Shown here: in pieces, positions 37,101 through 48,264 of the stretch
Numbering within the stretch: position 1 is the stretch's first letter
Layout: every line of letters starts with the position of its first letter
Assembly: GCA_024138015.1 (NCBI GenBank)
Contig: JAMXBB010000004.1
Location: 80,108,857 to 80,172,856 of the forward strand
DNA from: Lumnitzera littorea
Taxonomy: Eukaryota > Streptophyta > Magnoliopsida > Myrtales > Combretaceae
Direction of reading: 5' to 3'
Length of the DNA stretch: 64,000 nt
Made by a program: the position numbers and the translations under genes
Notes under the pieces: generated by a model
What the model saw: only the letters and a program-made list of their open reading frames with translations
The model's database searches: none
Told to the model about the DNA's origin: nothing

Positions 37101-37691
37101 TGAGGTAAGGGGAAATTATCCTTAGGGGTTGCTTAATTAAGGTCTTGAAAGTCTACATACACTTTAACTTTTCCATTCTTCTTCATTATAGGCACAATGT
37201 TGACTACCCACTTGAGATAATCAAATACCTCAATGAAACCAACCTCCAGTAATTTTTTGACTTCTTTCTTGACTTTCAATAGGACATTTGATTAGAACAT
37301 GCTTAACTTTTCTTTCTTAGGTTTGATATCCTCTTATGTGGGTAAATGATGGACCACAATTAATGGATCTAATTCAAGCATATCTTCATAAGACCATGCG
37401 ACTACATCTTGGTATCTAGATAGTAATGTGATCATTTTTGCCTTTTGGTCTTCTTTCAAATTTCCTCTAATCTTCAACACCTTAGCGTTGTCATTGGTCT
37501 TGACATTAATTATCTTAAGTTGCTCATTAATGGAAATTCTACTCATTTCATGTTTGTGCTAGCTTGCTTGCATGTCATTATGGTCATTGACATCACTCCC
37601 GATAACTAACCCAATAAGGTTAGAGGTGATACCAATATTTTCATTACCTATCTGCGTAATGTATCGATGGCCTTTATTTGAAGCATTAGAT
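34114..37691 (-). pseudogene. Element E pol: RT, RNase H, aRNH, integrase
   Basis: Reads from 37691 down to a stop at 34114. First comes an N-terminal linker with RISINEQLKIINVKT and SRYQDVVAWSYEDMLELDP. RT follows with VGFIEVFDYLKWVVNIVPIM and an intact YVDDMI catalytic block at 36847-36864. A gypsy RNase H is at about 36000-36500. A second, archaeal-type RNase H is at 35690-35960 (AEYEACIMRLKM, ELEVYGDSSLNI), as known for Tat elements. Integrase occupies about 34200-35350, with the second catalytic aspartate kept in TDNGTN (34862-34879). In-frame stops (for example in the segment before ATPKDNFPLP) and shifts make it a pseudogene, though its catalytic residues are better kept than those of I. 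Confidence 0.85.
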
Positions 37692-37856
37692 CTAGGGAAA
37701 AGAATGTAAAAGAAAGAGTGTAAGTAGGGAAGAAGTGAAGAGAAAAGAGATTGATTTTTATTTAGAGGAATCTTCTTTTGAATACAATTAAGTGTAGAAC
37801 AAAGGTAGTTTATGACAAAACTCTATAAAATATTGGACCTTGATTCGTCTTTTATC
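37692..37856 (-). other. Element E protease-RT intron, donor mutated
   Basis: Corresponds to the intron of element I (57764-57932). On the minus strand the exon edge reads CCCTAG then GATAAA, where I has CTAAG then GTAAAT. The donor GT is therefore GA. The acceptor TCTTTTCCCTAG is kept. Length 165 bp. An intron at this place is a known Ogre feature. Confidence 0.6.
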
Positions 37857-40752
37857 CTAGGGAGGACTTATTATTATTCATAGGGATGGAGAACCAATTA
37901 TTCAAGTGCTGGGACTTGTTGGATAGGCCAGCCACTTTATGTCTGCTAGAGGTGTCCTCTTTGTTAGGCTTTGAATTTTGGACTTTGGCCCGAATGAAAG
38001 TTTTTTACTATGGTAGGAAGGTCAATGGGGCATGATACAACCTATCACCTTTTTTGCCCCTAACTTCTATTCTTTGCAACTGTTCCATCGAGGTTAGGAT
38101 GTATCCTAGCCTATAGGTTCCAAAATAGCCCTCTTTGAACTTTGGCCTCTTGCCTTTCTCTTGATCGATGATCATGCACACCTTTTCAAACATTTAGAGC
38201 CCAAATTCCTCTTACTCCTTAGTGCCAATATAGGGTATGGCCATTTCTTTGGAAATTTCATAATCCTAGTCACCTAGAATTGTGATACCTAGCCAATGGA
38301 GATGACCATAGCCTTTTGGTAAAGACTTAAAGGTATGGCCCCTACTAAGTATATCCAGGGCCTTCCCAGTAACAGGTTGAAGGTCCCTAGAATGCCTAAA
38401 ACTTAAAAATGGATGTTGAATGTATGTAGGTTGATATCAATTGGTAAGTTGATCTCCCCTATAATTTCTCTCCTAGATCCATCAAAAGCTATTACTATTG
38501 TTGAACTTGGCTTGATAGCAATTGTATTAACGCCTAATAGATCCAGGGTGGCTAGAGGCTAGACATTTAAGGATGACTTATTGTCAATAAGGACTCTTGT
38601 TGTAATAATGTTATTTACCCTCACTATTATGAGTAGAGGCTTAGTGTACTAGTTGTCTTCTTTGCCCAGTTCTTCGGTGAAGAGAGAATCTAATCCATAG
38701 TGACAATAGAGTTAGTGATAGACCTAATCCTTTCAACCAGTATTTCATGAGGGACTTTGACTTTCTTCAATGTTCTGAACAAAGCTTCTTGATGCAGTTC
38801 CAATGCCATCAATAAACTCATGAGGGATATTTGTGTTAGAGTCTTAGTAAGCTGATCCATTACTTTATACTCACTAAACTTAATCATCTTAGTAAAGGTA
38901 GACAATCCTTCTTCATGATCAGCTGGTTCATTGTTTAGTCTTCCTAGTATAGCTTTCTTTTTTAGGTCTTCCCTTAGATCGTAGATTCTACTAGAGTAGG
39001 TAATCCCTCCTTTAAGTGCGCTTGACTGCCCTTGGTTTACTGCTTGGTAGTTGAGGAGGACAATTTTATAATTTTCAGTAGCCACAAGCACATGGAAGGT
39101 GTACTGTTTGGTTTGTGGGATGTGTTTCTCTTCTTGTCTATATAATTTATAGATCTTAGGCTCTCCGTTAGAACCGATCATGTTGATGGCGGGCTTTGAG
39201 TCATCAAATATCATATTAATGATGGGCCCATGGTTAAGTAAGGGGTTATTGTTGACATTTGGAGCAAGAACCTCCACAAAATCCAGCTAAATCGTACCTT
39301 CATCAATTAAGTTTTGGATTTTGTTCTTTAACCTCCAACATAGGATTATTGAATGGCCCACTTACCCAAGATGGTACTAACATCTTACATTGAGATAAAA
39401 GAATCTTAGCCTACACCTTTCATTAGGAGCCTTAGAATAGAGTAGATTATCTTTTCTTAGTTTTTGAAGTGCTTAGTTGGGTGCGACGGGTATTTTGGTG
39501 AATTTCCTTGGGGCCCTACTAATTTGTGGTTAGCTTCTGTACTTTGTTGAGGTAGCGGGGGATTTTCCCTAAAAGAGACCCAGATGTTATGCCTAGTATT
39601 CGAATTGATCATGTTGACAATAGCTTCTTTAGGCTTACTGGTGGTGGGTTTAGTAAAGGGTGGTCTTCTATCTGATGTCTCTTGTAACTTGCCAGAAGAG
39701 ACAACACTTTCAATCTGATACCTTGCTGCCACTACCTCTGTAAAGCTAGAAGAGGCTTGTCTGACTAGGAGAGCAAAGTAGGGTCTCTTAAGAGTGTTGA
39801 TAAAAGTTAGAGTTAGCTCCTTCTCAGTCATGGGGGTGGATATACTCATAGCCAGGGACCTTCACCTTTAAGAGTACTCTTTGAAAGATTCATTGTGCCT
39901 CTTCCTTAAGGCATCTAAATCCATCGTAAATGGAGCCACTTCAACGTTGAATCTATATTGCTCATCGAATGCTCTAGCTAGCTTTTCCTATGTGTTCACC
40001 TAATTTAGATTCAATTAGGTGTACCAAGTCAAAGCAAGGCCGATTAGGCTATCTTGAAAAGTTTAGATCATGAGCTTGTCATATTACACATACTTACCTA
40101 TCTTGCATATATATAGCCAGGTGTATAGCTTAGGGCATCCAGTCCCATTGTATTTTTCGAAGTCAGGAACTTTGAATTTTCTAGGAAGCTTCCATAATCT
40201 TAAGTAGAGAAATCTATTATACCATCCTGCTCGAATCCATCATACCCTTCAAGCACTTTCATTATTTTAGTGATTTGTTGAGTCAGCTACTTCTGAAGCT
40301 CTTTCAATTTATCTTGATTAGCTTTAAGCTTTGGATTGATCAGAAATAAATGAGTAAGTATTTGGCTTGAAAGTTGGGTTTACCTTTGGAAAGACCCTTT
40401 ATGTTTCGAAGGATTCAAAGGCCTAGTTGACTTTAAGGTAGGATTCTTTTGCTTCAAGGGGAAGGGCTTTAGTATTCTTTTTGTATTGGGCTTTAGAACT
40501 TTCTTCATTTGATGGAGCTATGGACTTAAGCAAGGCAATGCTGTCAGTAAGAAAGCTCAATTGATCCACAATCTTCCCAACTATTTGTTCCAAAGATTGG
40601 AACCTTAACTCAATAAGATCAATACCCTCGAGATTAACATTGCCATTGTTGGTGTTAATGTTGTCATTTCCATGGTTAGCTATTATGGTTCGAGAGTGGG
40701 TTCTAATAGGACTTCTTATGAAGGTTTGATGTTTGGGAGCTATCTTAGCAAC
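37857..40752 (-). pseudogene. Element E gag-protease
   Basis: From 40752 downward. N-terminal part with TIIANHGNDNINTNNG and LRFQSLEQIVGKIVDQLSFL, then the gag core (NESFKEYS, LTFINTLKRPYFALLVRQAS). A zinc-finger-like segment reads RCxYHLG..GHSI..CWRLKN near 39320-39390. The long linker 39277-38690 contains PLLNHGPIINMI and the block around VMDQLTKTLTQISLMSLLMA. Then comes an aspartic protease near 38600-38400 with LIDNKSSLNVLPLATL (usually IDGGSSLNV) and NLLLGRPW. Stops break it into several frames. The start follows a possible acceptor ATCTAG on the minus strand. Confidence 0.8.
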
Positions 40753-41000
40753 CTAGATTTAGGATCACTTTACAACAATTTAGCACATGAATATTTTAAT
40801 TTTTGAAAGAATGCAAATGAAATAAATGAATGAAATGCAAATGAGCCACATGGATGAAGAGGAGGGAATCAACAATTAATTAATAGAATGGCAAGTTATT
40901 TATCATTCTTGAATCCTCAAAGTTTTATTACATAAAGGAAAGGCAAAGATACAAATTCATCTATACTAGTCTTCTTTTCTTCTATGGGTTAGATGAAATT
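40753..41000 (-). other. ORF1-gag spacer of element E
   Basis: AT-rich noncoding stretch matching 54690-54892 of element I (reverse direction, shared GCAAATGAAAT-like runs). A possible acceptor at its gag-side end in both copies suggests a second intron, but no donor was identified. Confidence 0.4.
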
Positions 41001-41343
41001 TTCTTCTCATTCTTTTGATCATGCTTAGTTGCTTCATCAAACTCTTAAATCTTCTTCTAGGCCATCTTCAACTGGTGTTCCAGGGTATGTGACCTTCGCT
41101 TAGACTCTCGAAATAGGCTTTCTTACCTATCTTTCTCATCTTAGAGGACTCCATAAGAGCTTTTACTTGGTCCATATAGGTCACGATTTTAAAGCTACGA
41201 TGCATGGGGCAAGGTTGAAGGACTTCTGGTGCTCGATATTACATTATGCCTGCCTTGTGAAGTTGGTTATACAAGTACTCTTTGGTGACCCGGTGTTTAT
41301 CCACTTCTCCTATGAATTCACTCAAATCAATGTTAGGGCTTAC
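41001..41343 (-). pseudogene. Element E ORF1, C-terminal part
   Basis: On the minus strand it reads LNIDLSEFIGEVDKHRVTKE, then YRAPEV and a charged helix with VTYMDQVKALMESS. It parallels 54300-54680 of element I (LSKFIGEVDRHRVTKEYF, YRAPEVLQ, VTYMDQMKARMEIL). It is separated from its N-terminal part by solo LTR H. Confidence 0.7.
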
Positions 41344-42310
41344 TGATCGGAATCAGCCTTAAACCATATCCAAGCTAAGGTAGATCTATCTACAGCCAAA
41401 GCATATCAATGCTTGCTGAGGCCAAGCTGATTTCAGAAGACCAAAGGAAGAAAAGGAGACTCATGACACCAAGTCTGTCATCAATCGAGATGTTAAGATA
41501 CCACAAGGCCGAGGACGTAAGATCAAAGAACCAGTTGGTACGATACTAAGAGACTCATGCCGATTGAATCTAGAACTTGAAAATTATGGGCCAACCTCTC
41601 TAATGTCTTGGCTAAGCTATTCGAGAGTTCAGGGACTCCTTCCCGAACCCATACATCAAATTGCTATCCCCATCCAGTTCAGATACTACTACTTCCTAGA
41701 CATGCCGAGTTCTATAAAATGCTTAGTTTTGTATTCTTGTATATGATTTCCTTCGTTTTATTTATGGGCTCGATTCTTTAAAGTTTAAGGCCTTATGCTT
41801 TATTTACAATTTTGCCACTAGGGTTTAGGACTTACTATAAATAGAAATATTTGTACTAAAATACATAAATACAAAGATATATAGATAAAAGAGATATACA
41901 AATAGTAAAGAATATTCCCACACATACAAAGAGTGAAACTTTCCTCTTTCAAGTAAGGCTGTACTTGAGCTAATGGAGCTTATGTTTGCTAAATTATTTT
42001 GTGTTGATTACTCTCTTTAATCTTTCTCATATTCTTATCAATCTTATTTTGAGGATTGTGGTGAACCCCTTCATTTGAACTGGTTAGTGAGTTATATCTA
42101 ACCCTCATTTGAATCCTTAGCGATATTTAGTGTTCGTGAGTTGTATCGAACCCTATTTCAGGCTCAAATCCTTAATTGTATTTGTGTCTTAGTGAGTTAT
42201 ATCCATTTCCTTTCATTATCAAAAACCTTCTTATTCTTCGTACCCATTTTTGTATCTAGCCCCTAATTATTTGTTCAAGATTTGTTACTGTTCTGGATTG
42301 ATCCTTATCA
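41344..42310 (+). mobile_element. Solo LTR H, 967 bp, perfect target duplication CTTAC
   Basis: TGATCGGAATCAGCC...GGATTGATCCTTATCA with nearly inverted ends (TGATAAGGATCAATCC on the complement). It is flanked by CTTAC at 41339-41343 and 42311-42315. TATA box CTATAAATAG at 41835-41844 is in plus orientation, with a leader rich in AAGAG and ATACAAA. It splits E's ORF1. The ends resemble the LTR of element B (TGATAAGAATCAGACTACC), so it may be a related but shorter chromovirus LTR. Confidence 0.85.
41835..41844 (+). promoter_or_regulatory. TATA box of solo LTR H
   Basis: CTATAAATAG in plus orientation about 490 bp into the LTR. Confidence 0.55.
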
Positions 42311-42315
42311 CTTAC

Positions 42316-43439
42316 GGTCATGGTATCCTACTAAGCTTTGATGTTATGAAGCTTAGATATCTATTCTATAGAGTAAGGCTCTTCGAGGTTAAAGGTGAAT
42401 GGCTCTAATGAAGGCCTATGAACTATGTCTTAGATCCCCCCAAACTGCCTTACCATGTTGCTTAGATAGTAGCCTATAAACCAATTTAATCCAATCAATG
42501 GTACAGTATGATAACCTTTACAAACCAGTATGACCTTAGTGTAATTACTCCATCTGGCGTCTACAATATGTCTTCAACTTGGAAATCTTGTAGAACTTCT
42601 ATCTAGAGAAGGGTAGGGATATCTTCTAGCAATTTGATCTTATCAATGAAAGAGTCAACAAGATCAATCTTATCAGCGAATGCACCCATTATCAAATCTA
42701 ACCCAAAGCATTTGATGTGGCTGATAAACTATACCATCAATAGTACCATACTTGACCTGAGATATCTATAGCCTCTTTTCTTAAGGAAATTAAGGTTCCT
42801 TATTTGTTCATCAAGTAGGGTAGGAATATAAGACTTCTCTTCCCAAAACTAAGCAACTAATTCTGCCAGCCTCAAGTATATAACAAAAGATCCGCTCAAA
42901 CATAAGACGATGGTGAATACTACTAACACATAAGCCTTGATTCGATTCTCCCTCCAATTTCTAAGAAATAAAGCTCATTTGTTGGAGCTGGGTTCATTCT
43001 GGAACCAATGGATTAGATCCTATATCTTGATAGCATATTTGTTGCAATCATTTAGGGCCTCATTTATCTCAGCCTTATAGATCCCCAAGAATTTTGAAGA
43101 AATGTAGTCTAGACTAAAACTAAGCTTTGGAATATGTATTTCATCCAAAGGAGGAGCTTGGAGCAGTTGAGTGTATTCTTTTAAGGTTAGATTGATTAGG
43201 TGTGGCCCAAAATGAAATGCCACTTCTTTGGGCTCCTAGAAATGGACTAAGGCCCTCACCAGTGTTGTGTTAACATTTACCTTGCTTAGTGAGAGTATGG
43301 GTCTAATCTTATTGGTAATGAACTCTTGTTCTCTTGGGTTGAAGGTTTGAAACCATTGGTTAAGTATAGGCCTTAGGTTTGTAGGCTTATAGACATGGAT
43401 TTCCTTAGTGACGACCTTGGCATTGGATGAACTTGACAT
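42316..43439 (-). pseudogene. Element E ORF1, N-terminal part (DUF7745-like)
   Basis: ATG at 43439 on the minus strand opens MSSSSNAKVVTKEIHVYKPT, then LNQWFQTFNPREQEFITNKI. After a stop it continues EVAFHFGPHLINLTLKEYTQ, LLQAPPLDE and EALNDCNKYAIKI, then decays. Element I has the same order at 53198-53610. The LxxTLKEYTxLL..PP pattern is the recognisable core of this plant retroelement domain. Role unknown; it lies in the position of Ogre ORF1. Confidence 0.7.
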
Positions 43440-43549
43440 CTTTGAAATATTACAAGGAAAGCATAAATTACAAAGGAAAGACTATTTACATGAAAAGAAA
43501 TTACCAAAGATTCCCTTGTAGTTTAGGTCGAACTCTGGTTGGGCTCAAA

Positions 43550-45135
43550 TTTAGATTGAGCTCCAAGGTCACCCAATAGTAGTAGTTGTAGCAAGGCGTG
43601 ATTCGGCTGGTTTCAGCCACTAAATCGAAGGGGAAAGAGGAGTTTCGTGCATTTTGGATTGGGGATAAGGGGGATAAGCTTGACGCTATAGTGGTAGAGG
43701 CTGTTTAGATGGTTTTTAAGGGTAGCAGTTGGTAGTAGTGGAGCTTGGTGTCATGTGGTGGCTGCTGGGGGTTAATTGTAGGTTGGGTCTTAGATTTTTA
43801 GGTGTTACGAGCTCAGTCATATGGTTAGTTTTGGTCAAAAATGGTGGTAGGTAGTGTTATGGAAGGTGGAGCCACAGTTGTTGGGGTTTGGTGGTAGAGG
43901 CTGCTAATGGTCATAGCAATGCATGGAGGTTGTCATGTTAAATGGCATAGAGTTTAGCGATGTTAGTTGCATGGTTAGCCTTACTCAATTTTCCTCGAGC
44001 ATAGCTACAAATTAGAGAGAGTGAGAGTATGGCCATGGTTAAAGAGTGAAAGAGTAGTAAAGGAGTGATTGTGAGTGGATCTCCTGATCGAAGTTGATCG
44101 TATATGTCTGTGTGTGTTATGAACAAGCTTGTTTATACATTAAACCAACCTAGTAAGCAAGGAAAGATGGAATTCGAATTAAATGAATTTTCCGAAATTT
44201 CAGTTTTTTTCTAACTTTTGGAGCTTGATTTGAATGTGTATTTGACCAAATTTGGATACATTTTTTACACCAATCTATAGTAGGCCATGTAGAAGATGAA
44301 ATTACACCATTAATTGGTGTATTTGAGCAAGGAAAACGTATGAAATCTAGGGCTAAAGTAAAGGGGTTAAGTTTTTTCTTAGTTGGGAAAGGGAAAGAAA
44401 GAGAAGGGAAAGAGAGAGATAAGTGGCTGACGTGGCACCATGTTAGCTACATCGTCCAATAGTCATATGCCACATGTCATCAAGTGATATATGGCAACTG
44501 ACGTAGCATGTTACGTCAGCATCAACTAATCCGGTGCTGCTACATGTCAGGACATGTAGCACAATAAGTTCCTATTACATAGCAGTATGTTAGTTACAAA
44601 AAATAAAAAGGCCTTCATAACCTTCCCAAGTTTTGAACCCCTGACCTCTAAGTTTAACCCAATGCTAAGTCTATGCGTTTATTCATTAGGCCATTAGCTT
44701 ATACTTTGTTCATATGTGCAATTAATTTGTATATATGGACTAAGCCAACTTGGGCAAGATTTAAATTAAAGCCTAAGCCTAACGATCCCTCTTTTTTAAA
44801 ATTACAAACCTATTCTACTAAATGATTATTTTTTAAATTCCCTAAATCTTCTATTTTCAATTTTTTGTGACTTATAAATTTTTTGAAAATTTTTTATTTC
44901 TCTAAATTTCTTATTTTTTGTGTTTTTTCTTTTTTTTTTCTAATTTTTTGTATTTTTCCTAAATTTCTTATTTTTTTGTGCTTCTTCTTCTTTTTTTTTT
45001 ATATTTTTCTAAATTTCTTATATTTTTGGGTTTTCTTTAATTTCCTTTTCTTTTTTGTATTTTTCCTAATTTAAGACTCCTTATCCTATTGAAATGATAA
45101 AATAAAATAAAAGAGGCAAAAATTGGGTGTCTACA
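43550..45135 (-). mobile_element. Element E 5' LTR, truncated on its inner side
   Basis: The element-strand start TGTAGACACCCAATTTTTGC at 45135 is intact. The match to the 3' LTR ends at about 43550, so about 1.1 kb of U5 and the primer site are missing. Only about 110 bp separate this point from the ORF1 start. It keeps a minus-strand TATA-like GTATAAAC (44131-44138) and a tRNA-like module at 44600-44705. AT/T-rich 44880-45070 yields phenylalanine-rich frames that are not genes. Confidence 0.75.
44600..44705 (-). promoter_or_regulatory. tRNA-like module in element E 5' LTR
   Basis: Minus strand: GGCCTAATGAATAAACGC, ATAGACTTAGC, GGTCAGGGGTTCAAAAC (44630-44641 for the B-box-like core), then T5. 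Matches the module at 28055-28170. Confidence 0.5.
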
Positions 45136-46855
45136 GTTGGAGAATGGCATCATCATTAGGAAAATTAAGATGCTTATTCTTCTAGCATTTGTTTTCTTTT
45201 CTTTTTGTTATTATTTTATTTGAAATTCTTGTACTAATATCGACTTATTTGCTAATTTGCAATTTATGACCCAGAGTAATACTGTTGATCTAGCTGACTT
45301 CGATCCTAAACCCGAGAGAACATTCAAAAGTAACTTGAAGAAAGTTTGAGAGTATTTCGAGAAGCAAGCATCTAGTAGTAAGGAAATAAGAGCATGTAAA
45401 CCATTGAGGATAAGAATAGAGACATCAAAGTCATCTAGAATGAACAATCAACACTAAAACATCAAGCTACCATTACAAAACTAGTTCTTAAATCCAAAAG
45501 ATGGTATCCAAAGAGTTTCGTCATTGAATATGGATCTACCTTTTGATGGAAATTGAAATCTAGTACAAACAAGGAATGAGCCAAGAGAAAATCCGCCTAT
45601 AGCTCTAAAGACAATGTTAGATTACTATAGACCCAACTTAGATGAGGTTAGTACTAGCATTACTCTACCTAAAGTTTAAGCTAATACTTTTGAGATCAAG
45701 CTGAGTGTCATTCAAATGATCCAGTAGTGTATCCAATTTGATGGGTTCAGTGATGAAGACCCCAATAACCATTTTCAACAATTCTTGGAGATTTATGATA
45801 CCTTTAAGTTAGGTAGAGTTTCCAAGGATGTTATCCACCTTAAGCTATTTCCATTCTCATTATGGTCCAATGCCAAGCAGTGGCTCAACTCTATGCTAAG
45901 GAATTCCATCATTACCTGGCAAGAGATGGTTGAGCTATTCATGAGAAAATACTTCCCATCCTCAAGAACGGCTAAGCTAAGGGTAGATATCTTTTCTTTT
46001 GGTTAGATGGATTTAGAGACCCTATATGAAACATGGGAGAGATGAAAGGATTTGTTGAGAAAGTGCCTCTAACATGGGCTTCTAGATTGGTACCAGGTTC
46101 AAACCTTCTACAATAATTTTGAACTATACAACCAAGCAACTCACTGATGTAGTTACTGGAAAAAGCATAAACCATAAGTCACTAGAGAAATGTATCCAAT
46201 TATTTGAAGATATGGCCAATAATCATTATCAATAGTCATCTGTAAGAGAGAGAAAGAAATTCAATGGAAAAACATGAGTTGGATGCCACTTCTACTTTAG
46301 CACATAAGGTGGAGGTGTTAATAAGGAAGTTAGATAGCATAACGATGAGTCAGAATAAGGCTTTAGTAGTAGCGGATTTTGACTTCGTAAGTTCGTCTGA
46401 GTTAGATCAATTAGAGCAGGTTGACAATATGGGAAATCTTATCAAGCCTCATAATGATCCATTTAGTAACACATATAACCTAGGTTAGGGGAGCCATCCA
46501 AATTTTCGGTGGAGTAGCAACAACAGATAGAGTTTGAACATGTAACCTCCAGAATTTCAAAGACAAGTTTCTCCACCTCAAGGTAAACCAGGATCATTGG
46601 AAGAAATGCTAAAGCAATACATCAAGTCTTCTAAAGCACATCACTAGGTTGCTGAAACTACTCTGTGAAATCAAGGGACATCCATTCATAACTTGGAAAA
46701 CCAAGTTGGATAGATTGCAAAAGCATTTGTAGAAAGGGCTCCAAGATCTCTTTTGAGAAATACTGAGACAAACATGAAAGAACAAGTCCAAGTTATAACT
46801 TTAAGGTAAAGAGGAGTTGAGACTTCTCTAGTCAAGGAATGAATTTAAATCCTTT
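45136..46855 (+). pseudogene. Element D (Athila) leader and gag
   Basis: Continues D after E. GTTGGAGAATGGCATCATC at 45136 is the standard Athila leader after the primer site. Gag starts at ATG 45266 (MTQSNTVDLADFDP). It reads YYRPNLDEVSTSITLPKV, NTFEIKLSVIQMIQ, FDGFSDEDPNNHFQQFLEIY, FPFSLWSNAKQWLNSMLRNS, then EMVELFMRKYFPSSRTAKLR, all diagnostic of Athila gag. The C-terminal part (46500-46850) has HPNFRWSSNN, LEEMLKQYIKSS and NLENQVGXIAKAF. Several stops. Frame ends near 46855. Confidence 0.85.
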
Positions 46856-47647
46856 GGAAATGTTAAGCTTGGGATATTAAACAATCATGTATCCTTTAAT
46901 TAGATTTGCTTACTTCTGTTTGTTTTATTACTTTGATGTTTGTTAAGTTTAAATTATTTATTAATGTTCTTGTTATTTTTTTGGTTTGTTTTAAGTATAT
47001 TTGTTTATTGTATGGTGTAAAAGGAAAGGAAAGATCGAGTGGAAGTCATAGCAATCCAAAGGGAAGAAAAGAATTTCACTAATGTATGAGGACTTCGGTG
47101 GAGAATGGAAGGCTAATACACATCATGGCTATGATAGAAGATAAGTATTTAATTTTTTTAGCACAGCTTTGATCATGGACTCAATCACGGCTATGATTGA
47201 TTACTAAGGATAATCCACCTATCCATCACGGCCATGATCACCTCCTTGGGAGATTTCACATCTTTAATCATGATCGTAACAAAAGGGCTACACTTAAAAA
47301 TTTGACTATAGCACTTATTATGGAATTCATCATGCCCGTGACTAGTGAAGCTTGTAAACCATGATAGTCTAATAATTTTGGCCATGTTACTAATCATTGG
47401 GGTCATTACACCCCTAATTAAGCTTGAAAGAGGCATTATGCCCCTTATCACGGCTACGATTGTGTTTCTAACAACCCATTGTATAAGGAATTTCCTTCTC
47501 TCTCCTCGTTTATCATACATTTTAAAACTCCACCTAGTGATAACACTTATACGCCTATTTCCAAAGAAACTCTATCACCATTTTCGCAACATCAACCTTT
47601 ATTCCAACACTTACACTCTCATTTTCATCCCTACTACACTCTTCTAA
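46856..47647 (+). other. Element D noncoding region with palindromic blocks; pol missing
   Basis: Directly after gag, where protease, RT and integrase should be, there is noncoding DNA. At 47110-47460 imperfect palindromes of the type ATCACGGCCATGAT recur (47114, 47185, 47222, 47445). They resemble a block in the Athila LTR at 24440-24720. The last part (47470-47640) is C/T-rich like a leader. About 4 kb of pol is therefore deleted. Confidence 0.6.
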
Positions 47648-48264
47648 GGTACGATCTTTTCCTTTCTCTTTAATATTTCGACATTTTCATAGATTTGGTT
47701 CATGAAATTTTAGGATTTGTATATGTGTGTTCATTATGATTTGAAAATGTGTTGTGATCATACTCATAACTGTGTTTATGTAGTAATTAGACTTCAATTT
47801 GCATGACTTAGTGCTGAAATTTGGATTGTTTAGCTTAAACCCTAATTTCCATTAACAATTGCCAAATTGGGGATTTCTACAAATTAAGCCTAATTTGATG
47901 ATTTAGTCTCGTCATTAGTAATTAAGTGTTATGTATGATTGTGTTGCTAGTTTGTTTTCTATATATTGAAGGGTTGTATGATAATTTGGAATTGGATTGT
48001 GTTTATGTGTTGATGTTGTGAATTAGAATGTTGTATAGTCATGGGGAGATAATAATCCTTAGTGAAGTTTAGGTTACAAGTTAAGTTCATTAAGAATTCA
48101 TTTATGTAATTTGTGCTTAAGATCAGGCTAAGGTTGATCATGTTTAGTTGGTAGAAGCAGTATAATTATAAGTTAGAGGAAGTTGGAATGGCTATGCTTA
48201 GTCTAAATTGCTATCAAATTGTACATGAATTTTTCTTTTCTTGAACTAACGTAGATGTTTGCAG
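47648..48264 (+). other. Putative intron before the env-like ORF of element D
   Basis: The edges read CTTCTAAG then GTACGATC at the left, and a T-rich stretch ending GATGTTTGCAG at 48264, directly before the ORF ATG at 48265. The interior is AT-rich and contains no frame. Spliced expression of the env-like ORF would fit, but is not shown. Confidence 0.45.

Larger units (their letters stand above)
25887..45135 (-). mobile_element. Element E: Ogre-like LTR retrotransposon, minus strand
   Basis: Complete outline of a Tat/Ogre element inserted just inside the Athila primer site. From right to left: truncated 5' LTR, ORF1, gag-protease, short intron, RT-RNase H-aRNH-integrase, 3' UTR with tandem repeats, polypurine tract, 3' LTR. 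It contains solo LTRs G and H, leaving about 15.2 kb of its own. Flanking bases are GTTAA (25879-25883) on the left and GTTGG (45136-45140) on the right; these may be a decayed duplication. The Athila leader continues at 45136. Confidence 0.8.

Noticed and set aside
44883..45074. Phenylalanine-rich 63-codon frame
   Set aside because: Translation of a T-rich LTR segment; low complexity, not conserved as protein.
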